From contig JBBQUT010000019.1 of the NCBI GenBank assembly GCA_038212215.1, positions 1-64,000 of the forward strand: 64,000 nt of DNA, read 5' to 3'. The notes below the pieces were generated by a model that was not told the DNA's origin, made no database searches, and saw only the letters and a list, made by a program, of their open reading frames with translations. A program made the position numbers and the translations under genes. Shown here piece after piece: positions 25,365-33,573 of the stretch. Source of the DNA: JALZAI01 sp038212215 (lineage in GTDB: Bacteria > Actinomycetota > Actinomycetes > Mycobacteriales > Jatrophihabitantaceae). The number at the start of each line of letters is the position of its first letter. Positions within the stretch are counted from its first letter, which is position 1.

Positions 25365-26633
25365 TCACCAGCTCACGCCGAGGCTCACCGCCGCGTCGAC
25401 GCCCGATCGCGCTCCGTCCTCGTGGAATCCCCAGCCGTGGTAGGCGCCGGCAAAGGCGAGCGCGCTGTCGTTGAGCTCCGGCAGCCGTTCGCGCGCAGCC
25501 ACCGACTGCAGGGTGTAGACCGGATGTTCGTACTGCATGCGGTCGATGACCGTGTTCGGGTCGACGCGGTGCTCGGCATTCAAGGACACTACGTAGCTGC
25601 GGTCGGCACCGAGTTCGTCCAGGCGCTGCAAGCGATTCATGTTGTAACTCACCTCGACGGCGGTGGGCAGCGCGGTACACGACGGCATCGCATAGTTCCA
25701 GGATGCCTGCGCACGCCGGGCCCGCGGCAACACCGAGGTGTCGGTGTGCAACAGCGTGGGGTTGACCGTGTAATCGATGGCGCCGAGCAATGCGCGTTCT
25801 GCGGCGGTCGGGGTCACCAGCATGTCCAGCGCCTGGTGCGGATGGGTGGCGAGCACGGCGGCGTCGAAGTGCGCGACGGTGTCCGCATCGTCACGGATCT
25901 CGACACCGCTCGCGGTCCGACGTACCGCTCGGATCGGGGTGGACGTCTCAACCGCAGTCAGTGCCTTGACAAGCTTTTCGACGTAGCGCGCGGAACCGCC
26001 GGTCACCGTGTACCAAGTGGGCGCGCCGGTGACGCTGAGCATCCCGTGGTTGTCGAGAAACGCGAACAGGAAGCGCGCCGGGTAGTCCCCGGCCTGCGTG
26101 GGTGCGGTCGACCAGACTGCGGCAACGATCGGCGTGACGAAGTGAGCGACGAAATACGGCGAAAACTGCCCGGTCTGTAGGAACTGCGCCAGGGTGAGCT
26201 CATCGTCGTTGCCAGAAAGCAGTGCGCGGGCGCGGGCGTGGAATCGGCGCACCTCGGTGAGCATCCGCAGGTAGCGCGGCTTGCGTACCGTGCGCAGCGA
26301 TGGGAGCAGCCCGCTGAGGCCCCGGCCGCCGGCGTACTCGAGCCCGCATCCGGCGCAGGCGACGGACATGCTCATGTCAGACTCCTGCGTCTGCACGTCC
26401 AGTTCGGCGAACAGGCGCAGCAACTGCGGGTACGTGCGATGGTTGTGCACGATGAAACCGGTGTCGACACCGATCGCGCGACCCCCGGCAGCGGCTACCT
26501 CGTGGGTGTCGGCGTGGCCGCCGGGTCGAGAATCAGCCTCGAAGAGGGTGACGTCGTCGGCGCGCTGCAGGACGTGCGCTGCCGTGAGGCCGGCGACTCC
26601 GCTGCCGATGACCGCGATCCTGCGTCGTGCCAC
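25365..26633 (-). CDS. FAD-dependent amine-oxidase-like oxidoreductase (lipid desaturase/oxidase type)
   Basis: 422 residues. An N-terminal dinucleotide fold (RIAVIGSGVAGLTAAHVL), then FEADSRPGGHADTHEV and GVDTGFIVHNHRTYPQL, are typical of the NAD(P)/FAD amine-oxidase relatives that accompany DUF1365 and CFA-synthase genes in bacteria. The C-terminus has the flavin-closing segment AFAGAYHGWGFHEDGARSG. GTG start at 26633. It leads the operon with the DUF1365-CFA fusion and the DUF1295 protein, which implies action on fatty-acyl chains made or altered by the methyltransferase. The exact chemistry is inferred. Confidence 0.87.
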   Translation of the reverse strand: MARRRIAVIGSGVAGLTAAHVLQRADDVTLFEADSRPGGHADTHEVAAAGGRAIGVDTGFIVHNHRTYPQLLRLFAELDVQTQESDMSMSVACAGCGLEYAGGRGLSGLLPSLRTVRKPRYLRMLTEVRRFHARARALLSGNDDELTLAQFLQTGQFSPYFVAHFVTPIVAAVWSTAPTQAGDYPARFLFAFLDNHGMLSVTGAPTWYTVTGGSARYVEKLVKALTAVETSTPIRAVRRTASGVEIRDDADTVAHFDAAVLATHPHQALDMLVTPTAAERALLGAIDYTVNPTLLHTDTSVLPRARRAQASWNYAMPSCTALPTAVEVSYNMNRLQRLDELGADRSYVVSLNAEHRVDPNTVIDRMQYEHPVYTLQSVAARERLPELNDSALAFAGAYHGWGFHEDGARSGVDAAVSLGVSW

Positions 26634-26740
26634 GTTGTGCCGTCCCTCTACGTATCACGCCTCCCGTGGGCGTCCCACCCGCTCATTCGCAGAATCGGTC
26701 GCGGCGGTTCCATAGCACCGCGGAAGCGACCTAGCTCACG

Positions 26741-26841
26741 TGAAACGCCCGGGCGCTTCGAGGGCGGGATGTTGGGGTGGGCTCAGGGAGAGAAATAGCG
26801 AAAGGGCGACGGCACGGGAGGGATGTGCCGTTCGCCCTTTC
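26741..26841 (-). ncRNA. Candidate small RNA with C-rich single-stranded regions (6C-like)
   Basis: Read leftward, the transcript would begin GAAAGGGCG at about 26841-26840. It forms a 16-bp stem with one bulge (GAAAGGGCG-A-A-CGGCAC paired with GUGCCG-U-CGCCCUUUC) capped by the loop AUCCCUCCC. A C-rich unpaired stretch follows (UCUCUCCCUGAGCCCACCCC then CAUCCCGCCC), then a terminal hairpin GAAGCGCCCGGGCGUUUC (26759-26742). A promoter sits at the right distance. C-rich loops are the hallmark of the actinobacterial 6C sRNAs. There is no convincing protein frame in this 353-bp gap. Confidence 0.6.
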
Positions 26842-26847
26842 ACGACC

Positions 26848-26878
26848 AGCATAGGGCATAGCGACCATGATCGGTCAA
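26848..26878 (-). promoter_or_regulatory. Promoter of the candidate small RNA
   Basis: Minus strand: -35 TTGACC (26878-26873), 19-bp spacer, -10 TATGCT (26853-26848). The expected start 7 bp further on is the first base of the long hairpin. Consensus-like boxes of this quality are unusual in this window. Confidence 0.6.
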
Positions 26879-26986
26879 CAGCACGCGAAGTACCTTTCCC
26901 GCATGCAGACCGACTCCTTCGAGACGTGGACGACCGGTATGCCGCACAGCCGCTCGTCCTCGCCCCGCAATCCTTAAGCTGAGCGG

Positions 26987-27781
26987 GTGGACGCTGATCG
27001 GGTAGCTCTGGCGCCCGCCACCGAAACCTCCTCGGTACGGGAACGTCCCGGGTGGGAACTAATGGCCGTGCTCGGCGTGTCGCTGGGCATGTCCGGCATC
27101 TACGCACTGCTGCATCTGGTGCGCGCCGAACTCACCGTCGTGGGCGGCATCGGCGCCACGACGTCCACCGTCGTCAGCGGCACGCAGACCACGCACCCGT
27201 GGCTGGATCTGCTCGACGATCTGGCGAATCTGCTCAACGGGATCGCGCCACCATTGCTGGCGCTCGTGTTGCTCGCCCGCTCGCCGGGCGGCCGCGGCCT
27301 CGGTATCGGGCTGGATCTCGCCCGGCGAAAAGTCGAGTCGTTGCAGGGCGTCGGCTTTCTAGCGGTGATCGGCATCCCAGGCCTGGCGCTGGTCTATCTT
27401 GCGCACCGGCTCGGGGTGAACGCCTCGCTGGACGTCGTCGACTTCCCCGACGTCTGGTACCGAGTGCCGTATTTGTTGCTCTCAGCCTTCCAGAACGGAT
27501 TCGCCGAGGAAATCGTTGTCGTCGGGTTCATGCTGACCCGGCTGCGGCAGTGCGGGTGGAGCGCCGAGCGCTCCATCATCGCCAGCGCGACCCTGCGCGG
27601 CAGCTACCACCTGTACCAAGGGTTCGGCGGCTTTGCGGGGAACTTCGCGATGGGTTTGGTGTTCGGTTGGTGGTTCCGGCGCACCGGACGAGTGCTGCCG
27701 CTCGTTCTCGCGCACTTCCTGCTCGATGCGGTCAGCTTCGTCGGGTACCTCTACCTGGCGCCGCGTCTGAACTGGATCTGA
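26987..27781 (+). CDS. CPBP-family (Abi/CAAX-like) intramembrane protease homologue
   Basis: 264 residues with about seven hydrophobic segments. The CPBP motifs are present in part: paired Glu in NGFAEEIVVVGFMLTRL (about 170), His in LRGSYHLYQGFGG (about 208) and HxxxD in LVLAHFLLDAVSF (about 244). The Arg normally following the Glu pair (EExxxR) is not at its usual place. GTG start at 26987. The family includes prenyl endopeptidases and bacteriocin self-immunity proteins. The Eis-like gene begins 45 bp downstream on the same strand. Confidence 0.83.
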   Translation: MDADRVALAPATETSSVRERPGWELMAVLGVSLGMSGIYALLHLVRAELTVVGGIGATTSTVVSGTQTTHPWLDLLDDLANLLNGIAPPLLALVLLARSPGGRGLGIGLDLARRKVESLQGVGFLAVIGIPGLALVYLAHRLGVNASLDVVDFPDVWYRVPYLLLSAFQNGFAEEIVVVGFMLTRLRQCGWSAERSIIASATLRGSYHLYQGFGGFAGNFAMGLVFGWWFRRTGRVLPLVLAHFLLDAVSFVGYLYLAPRLNWI

Positions 27782-27825
27782 ACTCGCTCGCGCTAGCGCA
27801 CCGGATGCTGGCATTCTCGGCGGAC

Positions 27826-29106
27826 ATGAGCGAGCTGTGGAATCCGGTACCCGTGTCCGAGGCGGCAGGGTGGGTTGCTGGACTGGCCATCGGGCTGCTC
27901 GGCAATCCTTACGACGACGACTTCCCGCGCCGCGTCGAGCGGTGGCGGCGGGAGTGGCTGCCGGAGCGCACATGGGGTTTCAAAGACCAGGGTTTCAAAG
28001 ATCGGCAGTTCCCGGACGGCGGACGGTGGATCGGCACGCTCGCGACCGAGCCCCGAACCGTGACGATTCCCGGACCCGCAGGCGGCACCGTAGACGTAGC
28101 GGCCGACGCATTGACCGGGGTCAGCGTTGCGGCGACCCATCGCCGCCGCGGCCTGCTCACCCAGATGATCACCCCGGCATTGCACGCCGCACGGGATCGC
28201 GGTGACGCGTTCAGCGTGCTCATCGCCGCCGAATGGCCGATCTACGGCCGTTTCGGCTACGCGCCGGCCGCGCACACTGCGAACTACACCTACTACCCGC
28301 GCCGCCGCAATGCCACGGTGCTGCCCGGCGACGGCGGGACCTTGCGCCAGGTAGCGGCGGCCGACCTCGGCGCGATCGCGCCGGGCATCTTCGACCGGGC
28401 TCGACGGCGCAGGCAAGGGCAGGTCGACCGGCGCAGCCTGTGGTGGCCCAAACGACTCGGCCTGGACGGCTTCGAGACGATCGGCCCGCAGCCGCACTGG
28501 ATCCTGCATGAGGGCCCCGACGGCCCGGACGGGCTGCTCGCCTGGCGCGTTACCCGCGACTTCGAGTTGGACGGCGCGATGGGCGCGATCGAGGTGCAGG
28601 AACTCATCGCCGCCTCGGATCTGGCGTACCGCAATCTCTGGGCGTACCTGTCCGGCATCGACGTGGTCGACGAGATCAGCCTGCATGCGGGGGCACCGGA
28701 CGAGCCGGCGCGGTGGCTACTCGGCGACGGCCGGGCGTTGCGGCAGGGTTACCTCGGCGACGACACGTGGCTGCGCCTGCTCGACGTCCCGGCGGCGCTG
28801 ACCACGCGCGGATACGCCTCGTCCGGACGGCTGGTGCTCCAGGTGGTCGACGCCGACCTTGGCGGTTTCGCGTCCGGAACGTACCTGCTCGACGCGTCTG
28901 GCGACGGCGCCTCGTGCGTGCGGAGCACGGGCTCGCCGGATCTGCGGCTCTCCCAGCGCGCGCTCGCGTCGGCCTTCCTGGGCACGCATTCGTTGCGCCA
29001 GCTCGCTCTCGGCGGCGGCGTCGACGAACAGGCTCCGGGGGCGGTGGCGCGCTTCGACGCGATGTTCGCCACGCCGCTCGCGCCGTGGAATTCGACCGGC
29101 TTCTGA
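27826..29106 (+). CDS. Eis-like GNAT N-acetyltransferase
   Basis: 426 residues from the ATG at 27826 (ATG 27805 is possible). The first half is a GNAT fold with the acetyl-CoA loop VSVAATHRRRGLLTQMI (about 103-119) and LIAAEWPIYGRFGYAPA. A second GNAT-like region and a C-terminal sterol-carrier-like domain complete the Eis layout. The chain ends in Phe (PWNSTGF), as in Eis where the terminal carboxylate takes part in catalysis. Eis proteins acetylate amines, including aminoglycosides, at several positions. Preceded closely by a CPBP protease gene. Confidence 0.85.
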   Translation: MSELWNPVPVSEAAGWVAGLAIGLLGNPYDDDFPRRVERWRREWLPERTWGFKDQGFKDRQFPDGGRWIGTLATEPRTVTIPGPAGGTVDVAADALTGVSVAATHRRRGLLTQMITPALHAARDRGDAFSVLIAAEWPIYGRFGYAPAAHTANYTYYPRRRNATVLPGDGGTLRQVAAADLGAIAPGIFDRARRRRQGQVDRRSLWWPKRLGLDGFETIGPQPHWILHEGPDGPDGLLAWRVTRDFELDGAMGAIEVQELIAASDLAYRNLWAYLSGIDVVDEISLHAGAPDEPARWLLGDGRALRQGYLGDDTWLRLLDVPAALTTRGYASSGRLVLQVVDADLGGFASGTYLLDASGDGASCVRSTGSPDLRLSQRALASAFLGTHSLRQLALGGGVDEQAPGAVARFDAMFATPLAPWNSTGF

Positions 29107-29133
29107 CGCACGCCCGCTAGCGATCCACGGCGA

Positions 29134-30351
29134 TCAAAGCGGCTGCGGGCCACTCGACGTCGGGATGTCAGGAGCGGACGAAGCGTCCTCGATCGCCTTC
29201 GACAGCGGCGGCACGGCCGGCAGCAGCGGACTGTCCGAGATGCCCTCGTGCGCCTCCCGAGTGTGCGCATCGTCGTCGGACGCTCGCAGATTGGCCGCTT
29301 CGGGCTGGACGGCCGCCGGCGGGATCCGCGACTCGAACCAGTCCGAGGTGTCGAGCGCGTCCGCGCTGGCGCCGGAATCGGCGCCGGTCTGGTTGAGCCA
29401 CGACGGCGTCTCGCTGTCCGTGCCGCCGGACAGCCGGGAGAGGCCTTCGAGTGCCTTGCTGAACTCGCTCGGCACGATCCACATCTTGTTGGCGTCGCCC
29501 TGCGCGATCAACGGCAGCGTCTGCAGGTACTGGTAGGCGAGCAGCGCCGGATCGGGCTTCGCGGCGTGGATCGCACCGAACGTCGTCTCGATCGCCTTCG
29601 CCTGGCCCTGCGCGGTGAGGTAGCGCGCGGCCCGATCGCCCTCGGCGCGCAGGATCTTCGATTGCCGTTCGGCCTCGGCGGCAAGGATCGCGGACTGCTT
29701 CTGCCCCTCCGCCGCGAGGATCTGCGCCGCCTTCTGCCCCTCCGCGGTCTTGATCGCGGACTCGCGCTGACCCTCAGCGGTCAGGATGATCGCACGCTTG
29801 TTGCGGTCGGCGCGCATCTGCTGCTCCATCGCGTCCTGGATGGAGATCGGCGGATCGATGGCCTTGATCTCGACGCGGGCGACCCGCATCCCCCACGGGC
29901 CGGTCGCTTCGTCGAGGACGCCGCGCAGCTTGGTGTTGATCTCGTCGCGGCTGGTCAGCGCCTGCTCGAGATTCAACGAACCGATCACGTTACGCAGGGT
30001 GGTGATGGTGAGCTGCTCGACGGCCTGGATGTAATTCTGAATTTCATACGTCGCGGCGCGCGGGTCGGTGACCTGGAAGTAGATCACCGAGTCGACGCCG
30101 ACCGTGAGGTTGTCGGAGGTGATGACCGGCTGCGGCGGGAAGCTGACCACCTGCTCGCGCAGGTCGATCAACGGGCGCATCCGGTCGACGAAGGGCAGCA
30201 GTAGCGTCAAACCCGGGCCCTGCGTACGCACGTAGCGGCCGAGTCGCTCGACTACGCCGGCCTTCGCCTGCGGGACGATGCGCACCATTCTCGCGATCAC
30301 GAGGATCACTACGATCGCGATGACGATCGCGGCGATTGCAATGGGGTCCAT
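29134..30351 (-). CDS. SPFH/Band 7 stomatin-like membrane protein
   Basis: 405 residues. An N-terminal membrane anchor (AIAAIVIAIVVILVIARMV) precedes the SPFH domain (VPQAKAGVVERLGRYVRTQGPGLTLLLPFVDRM, VDSVIYFQVTDPRAATYEI, GVLDEATGPWGMRVARVEI). A long Ala/Glu/Gln-rich coiled coil follows (AEGQ repeats, about 200-250), then an acidic Pro/Ser-rich tail. Scaffold for membrane microdomains. It lies 9 bp downstream of an NfeD-like gene, its usual partner, and matches the Rv1488 position of the mycobacterial gene order. Confidence 0.92.
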   Translation of the reverse strand: MDPIAIAAIVIAIVVILVIARMVRIVPQAKAGVVERLGRYVRTQGPGLTLLLPFVDRMRPLIDLREQVVSFPPQPVITSDNLTVGVDSVIYFQVTDPRAATYEIQNYIQAVEQLTITTLRNVIGSLNLEQALTSRDEINTKLRGVLDEATGPWGMRVARVEIKAIDPPISIQDAMEQQMRADRNKRAIILTAEGQRESAIKTAEGQKAAQILAAEGQKQSAILAAEAERQSKILRAEGDRAARYLTAQGQAKAIETTFGAIHAAKPDPALLAYQYLQTLPLIAQGDANKMWIVPSEFSKALEGLSRLSGGTDSETPSWLNQTGADSGASADALDTSDWFESRIPPAAVQPEAANLRASDDDAHTREAHEGISDSPLLPAVPPLSKAIEDASSAPDIPTSSGPQPL

Positions 30352-30360
30352 GGTTTCCTC

Positions 30361-30795
30361 TCAGCCGAACGGGTCCTGCCAGACGACCGCGGTAGCACCG
30401 TCGATGGCGATGACGGTGACCATGGTGCCGGCCGGAAGATCTTGGCGGGGGTCTTTGGCGCGTGCCGACCATTCCGCGCCGTTGAGCCGCACGCGCCCAC
30501 CGTCGCGTGTCACTTCGGTGAGCGCGATAGCTTCGCGCCCGACGAGCGCGTCGGTGCCGGTGATCGCGGCCGGGCCCGGGTTGAGGTGCCGGATCGCGAC
30601 CGGGCGCGCCAGCCACAGCAGGGCGACGGTGGCCAGCACGGCGACCAGCACCTGTACCACCAGCGGCGCGAACGTGGCAGTGATCGCGGCGGCGCCGGCG
30701 CCGCCGGCCATCATCAGCAAAACGAACGTCCCGGACGCTGCCTCGCCTCCGGCCAGCACCCCGGAGGCGATCAACCAGATCAACCAGGCGGGCAT
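30361..30795 (-). CDS. NfeD-like membrane protein
   Basis: 144 residues from the ATG at 30795 (a TTG at 30822 would add nine residues). Membrane segments (WLIWLIASGVLAGGEAASG, VQVLVAVLATVALLWLARPV) are followed by the OB-fold NfeD C-terminal domain (GTDALVGREAIALTEVTRDGGRV, PAGTMVTVIAIDGATAVV). It forms an operon with the SPFH gene; such pairs organise membrane domains. Confidence 0.87.
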   Translation of the reverse strand: MPAWLIWLIASGVLAGGEAASGTFVLLMMAGGAGAAAITATFAPLVVQVLVAVLATVALLWLARPVAIRHLNPGPAAITGTDALVGREAIALTEVTRDGGRVRLNGAEWSARAKDPRQDLPAGTMVTVIAIDGATAVVWQDPFG

Positions 30796-30884
30796 GTCGC
30801 CAATAGTGGCACCTGCAACCAAGAATCCTGTGCGAATCGCTCACTTTCCGCCAAGCCGAGGCTTGATCACCTCGGTGAGCCTGC

Positions 30885-31715
30885 TCATGCGTGCGTAACG
30901 AAGTCGATCAATTCCTCGACCGCTCGCAGCAACGGCACTTCGACGTCGGCGTAGCCGTCGACACTCGCGAGGACCCGCCGCCACAGCTCGCGGGGGTCGC
31001 TCTCCCCCAGCGCCGTGCAGATGCCCGATTTCCAGTCCGTCCCGCGCGGTATTTGCGGCCATCGGGCGATGCCCAGCGCGGTCGGCTTCACCGCCTGCCA
31101 CACGTCCACATACGGGTGACCGGTAACCAGGACGTGCGGAGAACGTACAGCGGCGGCGAGCCGGGTTTCCTTGCTCCCAGCGACGAGGTGATCGACGAGA
31201 ACACCCACTCGCCGCAGCGGGCCCGGCTCGAATTCGCGCAGCGCGTCGGTGAGATGATCGACGCCGTCCAGCGGCTCGACGACCACGCCCTCGATGCGCA
31301 GGTCCTCCCCCCAGATCCGCTCGAGCAGGGCGGCGTCGTGCACACCCTCGACCCAGATCCTGCTGGCGCGGGCGACGCGGGCGCTCACACCGGCGACCGC
31401 GTAGGAACCCGACGCCGTCTTAGTCCGTCGCGGCGCGGGCGCGCTTGCCGGCGCCGGGCGCACGAGTGTGACCGGCTTGCCATCTAGCAGGAAGGCTGCC
31501 GCAAGCATCGCGAAGACGCGCCGCCTGCCATGGCGGTCCTCGAGAGTGACGACGTCGCGTTTCTCGCCTGCCTCGATCGCCCGTCCGAGCGCGACTACCG
31601 CCCCGCAGAACGAGCCGTCGGCGGTCTCGACGACGAGATCGGTCTCGGCCGCGATCTCGGGGACGCTCGGACGGCGCCGGGCACCCTGGGCGAGCACGTC
31701 GGAGTAATCACGCAC
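30885..31715 (-). CDS. DUF3097-family protein
   Basis: 276 residues matching the actinobacterial DUF3097 family: an N-terminal small beta domain (VVETADGSFCGAVVAL, DVVTLEDRHGRRRVF), then a Toprim-like part (RIWVEGVHDAALLERIWG, GVVVEPLDGVDHL, RRVGVLVDHLVAGSKETRLA, VLVTGHPYVDVWQAV). The conserved Glu and DxD-like residues suggest metal-dependent nucleic-acid chemistry; function unknown. Divergent from the esterase operon, 68 bp away. The position fits the mycobacterial order near Rv1486c (from memory). Confidence 0.82.
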   Translation of the reverse strand: MRDYSDVLAQGARRRPSVPEIAAETDLVVETADGSFCGAVVALGRAIEAGEKRDVVTLEDRHGRRRVFAMLAAAFLLDGKPVTLVRPAPASAPAPRRTKTASGSYAVAGVSARVARASRIWVEGVHDAALLERIWGEDLRIEGVVVEPLDGVDHLTDALREFEPGPLRRVGVLVDHLVAGSKETRLAAAVRSPHVLVTGHPYVDVWQAVKPTALGIARWPQIPRGTDWKSGICTALGESDPRELWRRVLASVDGYADVEVPLLRAVEELIDFVTHA

Positions 31716-31783
31716 GTTGCGCGACGCTATGCGCGGCGCGGTGCCGATGCAGGCAGGCGCGCCCGGGTGGATAGGTTCAGCTC

Positions 31784-32845
31784 ATGCACTCCAGCTCCGC
31801 CGCAACGGGACCGGTCGCCAACGCGAACGGCGTGGGTTTCGTGCTTGCCGACCGATCCCGGCGGCTCTGCTCGGTGCGGCTGGCGCACGAGATCGGCGTG
31901 GCCGACGTGGCCTTCACCCGGCTCGGCGGCCAGTGGCGCTTACAGCTACCGCGTCCGCCGGTGAACCGCATGGAGTACCTGTTCGACATTCAGGACCTCC
32001 ACGGCAGCCGCACGACGATCACGGACCCGGCGAACCCGCTACGTGCGCCAGGAGCTTTCGGCGAGAAGTCGGTACTACTGTTCCCGGATTACGAGGAGCC
32101 GGACTGGCTGGGCGAGCCGCCGGTGGACGCCGACGAGACGACGATCGAAGTCGACGCCCCGCTGCTGGGCAGCGCCGTGAACGCGACGCTGTGGTCGCCA
32201 AGCACGCTGTCTGGACCGGCGCCGCTGCTGGTCGTGCACGACGGGCCGGAGTACGCCGCGCTGGGTGGGCTCACCCGCTATCTGGGCGCCGGCATCGCGT
32301 CCGCGCGGCTGCCGGCCTTGCGCGCGCTGCTGCTCGATCCGGGCGATCGCAACGTGTGGTACTGCGCCGACGATGCGTACGCGCGCACGCTCGTCGAGCG
32401 CGTTCTCCCCGCCGCCGCCAAACTTGCGCCGTCGACTTCGCGGATCGGGGTCGGTGTCAGCCTCGGCGCGTTGGCGATGTTGCACGCACAGCGGACCCAC
32501 CCCGGATCTTTCGCCGGCCTCCTGCTGCAGTCGGGCAGCTTTTTCACACCCGATCTCGATGATCAGGAGTCGGACTTCTCAGCATTCGCTGCAGTGTCGG
32601 CATTCGTGGCCTCGGTCCACGACGCCCGCGCCGCCATCGACCGCGGTCCCGTCTCGATGACCTGCGGCGTCGTGGAGGAAAATCTCGCGAACAATCAGCG
32701 GATGGCTGCGACCCTGACTCGGCTCGGACACCGCACCCGACTGCACCTGCTCCGCGACGCACACAACTACACCGCCTGGCGCGACGCGCTGCATCCGCAC
32801 CTGACCGCGCTGATCACGTCCCTGGAGGCGAGTGATGCGGCGTGA
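31784..32845 (+). CDS. Esterase-fold protein (Fes/EsteraseD type), first gene of a four-gene operon
   Basis: 353 residues. An N-terminal beta-sandwich-like part (1-110) is followed by an alpha/beta hydrolase of the putative-esterase family. VNATLWSPSTLSGPAPLLVVHDGPEYAALGG is the strand and oxyanion region, SRIGVGVSLGALAML holds the nucleophile elbow GVSLG, and DAHNYTAWRDALHPHL has the catalytic His. The layout recalls enterochelin-esterase-like enzymes. Its 3' end overlaps the next esterase gene by 11 bp. An ATP-grasp ligase and an unknown protein complete the unit, so substrate and product are likely shared within it. Confidence 0.75.
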   Translation: MHSSSAATGPVANANGVGFVLADRSRRLCSVRLAHEIGVADVAFTRLGGQWRLQLPRPPVNRMEYLFDIQDLHGSRTTITDPANPLRAPGAFGEKSVLLFPDYEEPDWLGEPPVDADETTIEVDAPLLGSAVNATLWSPSTLSGPAPLLVVHDGPEYAALGGLTRYLGAGIASARLPALRALLLDPGDRNVWYCADDAYARTLVERVLPAAAKLAPSTSRIGVGVSLGALAMLHAQRTHPGSFAGLLLQSGSFFTPDLDDQESDFSAFAAVSAFVASVHDARAAIDRGPVSMTCGVVEENLANNQRMAATLTRLGHRTRLHLLRDAHNYTAWRDALHPHLTALITSLEASDAA

Positions 32846-33563
32846 TCATGTCGAGCTCGGCCCGGCGACGCTGATGGCGTACGGGCACTGGGGCCGCCCC
32901 GTGCTCGTTTTCCCCACCGAGCAAGGGCGCGCCTGGGACTTCGAACATAACGGGATGGTCGACGCCGTCGCCGATCTGATCGATGGTGGACGGGTGAAGC
33001 TCTACTGCGTCGACAGCGCAGACCGATACACCTGGTCGGATCGATCCGTCTCGCTGGAGGAGCGAGCGCGGCGTCACGGTGAGTACGAGGCCTGGTTGCT
33101 CGGCCAGGTCGTGCCGTGGATCGCCGCGGACTGCGGCGGTGCCACCGACATCGTTACGCTCGGCTGCAGCCTCGGTGCATATCACGCGGTAAATCTCGCG
33201 CTCAAGCGTGCGGACGTGTTTCCGCTGGCGATGGGCCTTTCCGGCAACTACGACCCGTCCACCTGGCACGCGTGGGGTGAGCACGGCGAAGCGACATACT
33301 TCAACAATCCGATGTCCTACGTCGCCAATCTCGGTGGCGGGCATCTGGAATGGCTGCGCGAGCGGCTCAGTATTTTGCTCGTCGTCGGCCAGGGCGCCTT
33401 CGAGGAATCTCCGACGGCCGCCTTGCAAAGCACCCGGGCTTTCGCGGACGTGCTGTCCGACAAAGGAATGCGCGTCCAATTGGACGTGTGGGGTCATGAC
33501 GTGCCGCACGAATGGTCGTCCTGGCGAGCACAACTTCGTCATCATCTACCGCGATTCTGCTGA
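32835..33563 (+). CDS. Second esterase-family alpha/beta hydrolase
   Basis: 242 residues starting at ATG 32835 with GGAGG 6 bp upstream, inside the end of the previous gene. VLVFPTEQGRAWDFEHNGMVDAV is the first strand and loop, DIVTLGCSLGAYHAVNLALK the GCSLG nucleophile elbow (about 110), and VWGHDVPHEWSSWRAQL the His region. This belongs to the compact esterase family often met beside ATP-grasp genes. The pairing of two different esterase folds in one operon suggests successive hydrolysis or transacylation of a conjugate made by the ligase downstream. Confidence 0.77.
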   Translation: MRRDHVELGPATLMAYGHWGRPVLVFPTEQGRAWDFEHNGMVDAVADLIDGGRVKLYCVDSADRYTWSDRSVSLEERARRHGEYEAWLLGQVVPWIAADCGGATDIVTLGCSLGAYHAVNLALKRADVFPLAMGLSGNYDPSTWHAWGEHGEATYFNNPMSYVANLGGGHLEWLRERLSILLVVGQGAFEESPTAALQSTRAFADVLSDKGMRVQLDVWGHDVPHEWSSWRAQLRHHLPRFC

Positions 33564-33573
33564 GGAGACAGCG

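Noticed and set aside
26800..26841. The long hairpin as a simple bidirectional terminator
   Set aside because: Both flanking genes start away from it (divergent), so no transcript needs ending there. A promoter aligned with its first base argues for an RNA gene.
26740..26982. Short plus-strand frame (80 codons) in the gap before the CPBP gene
   Set aside because: Composition is unlike neighbouring proteins, and the region is better explained by the hairpins and promoter of a minus-strand RNA.
27052..27825. Upstream extension of the Eis-like acetyltransferase frame through the CPBP gene
   Set aside because: The extension is out of frame with a well-supported membrane protease gene and Arg/Pro-rich like a shadow. 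Family length fits a start at 27826 or 27805.
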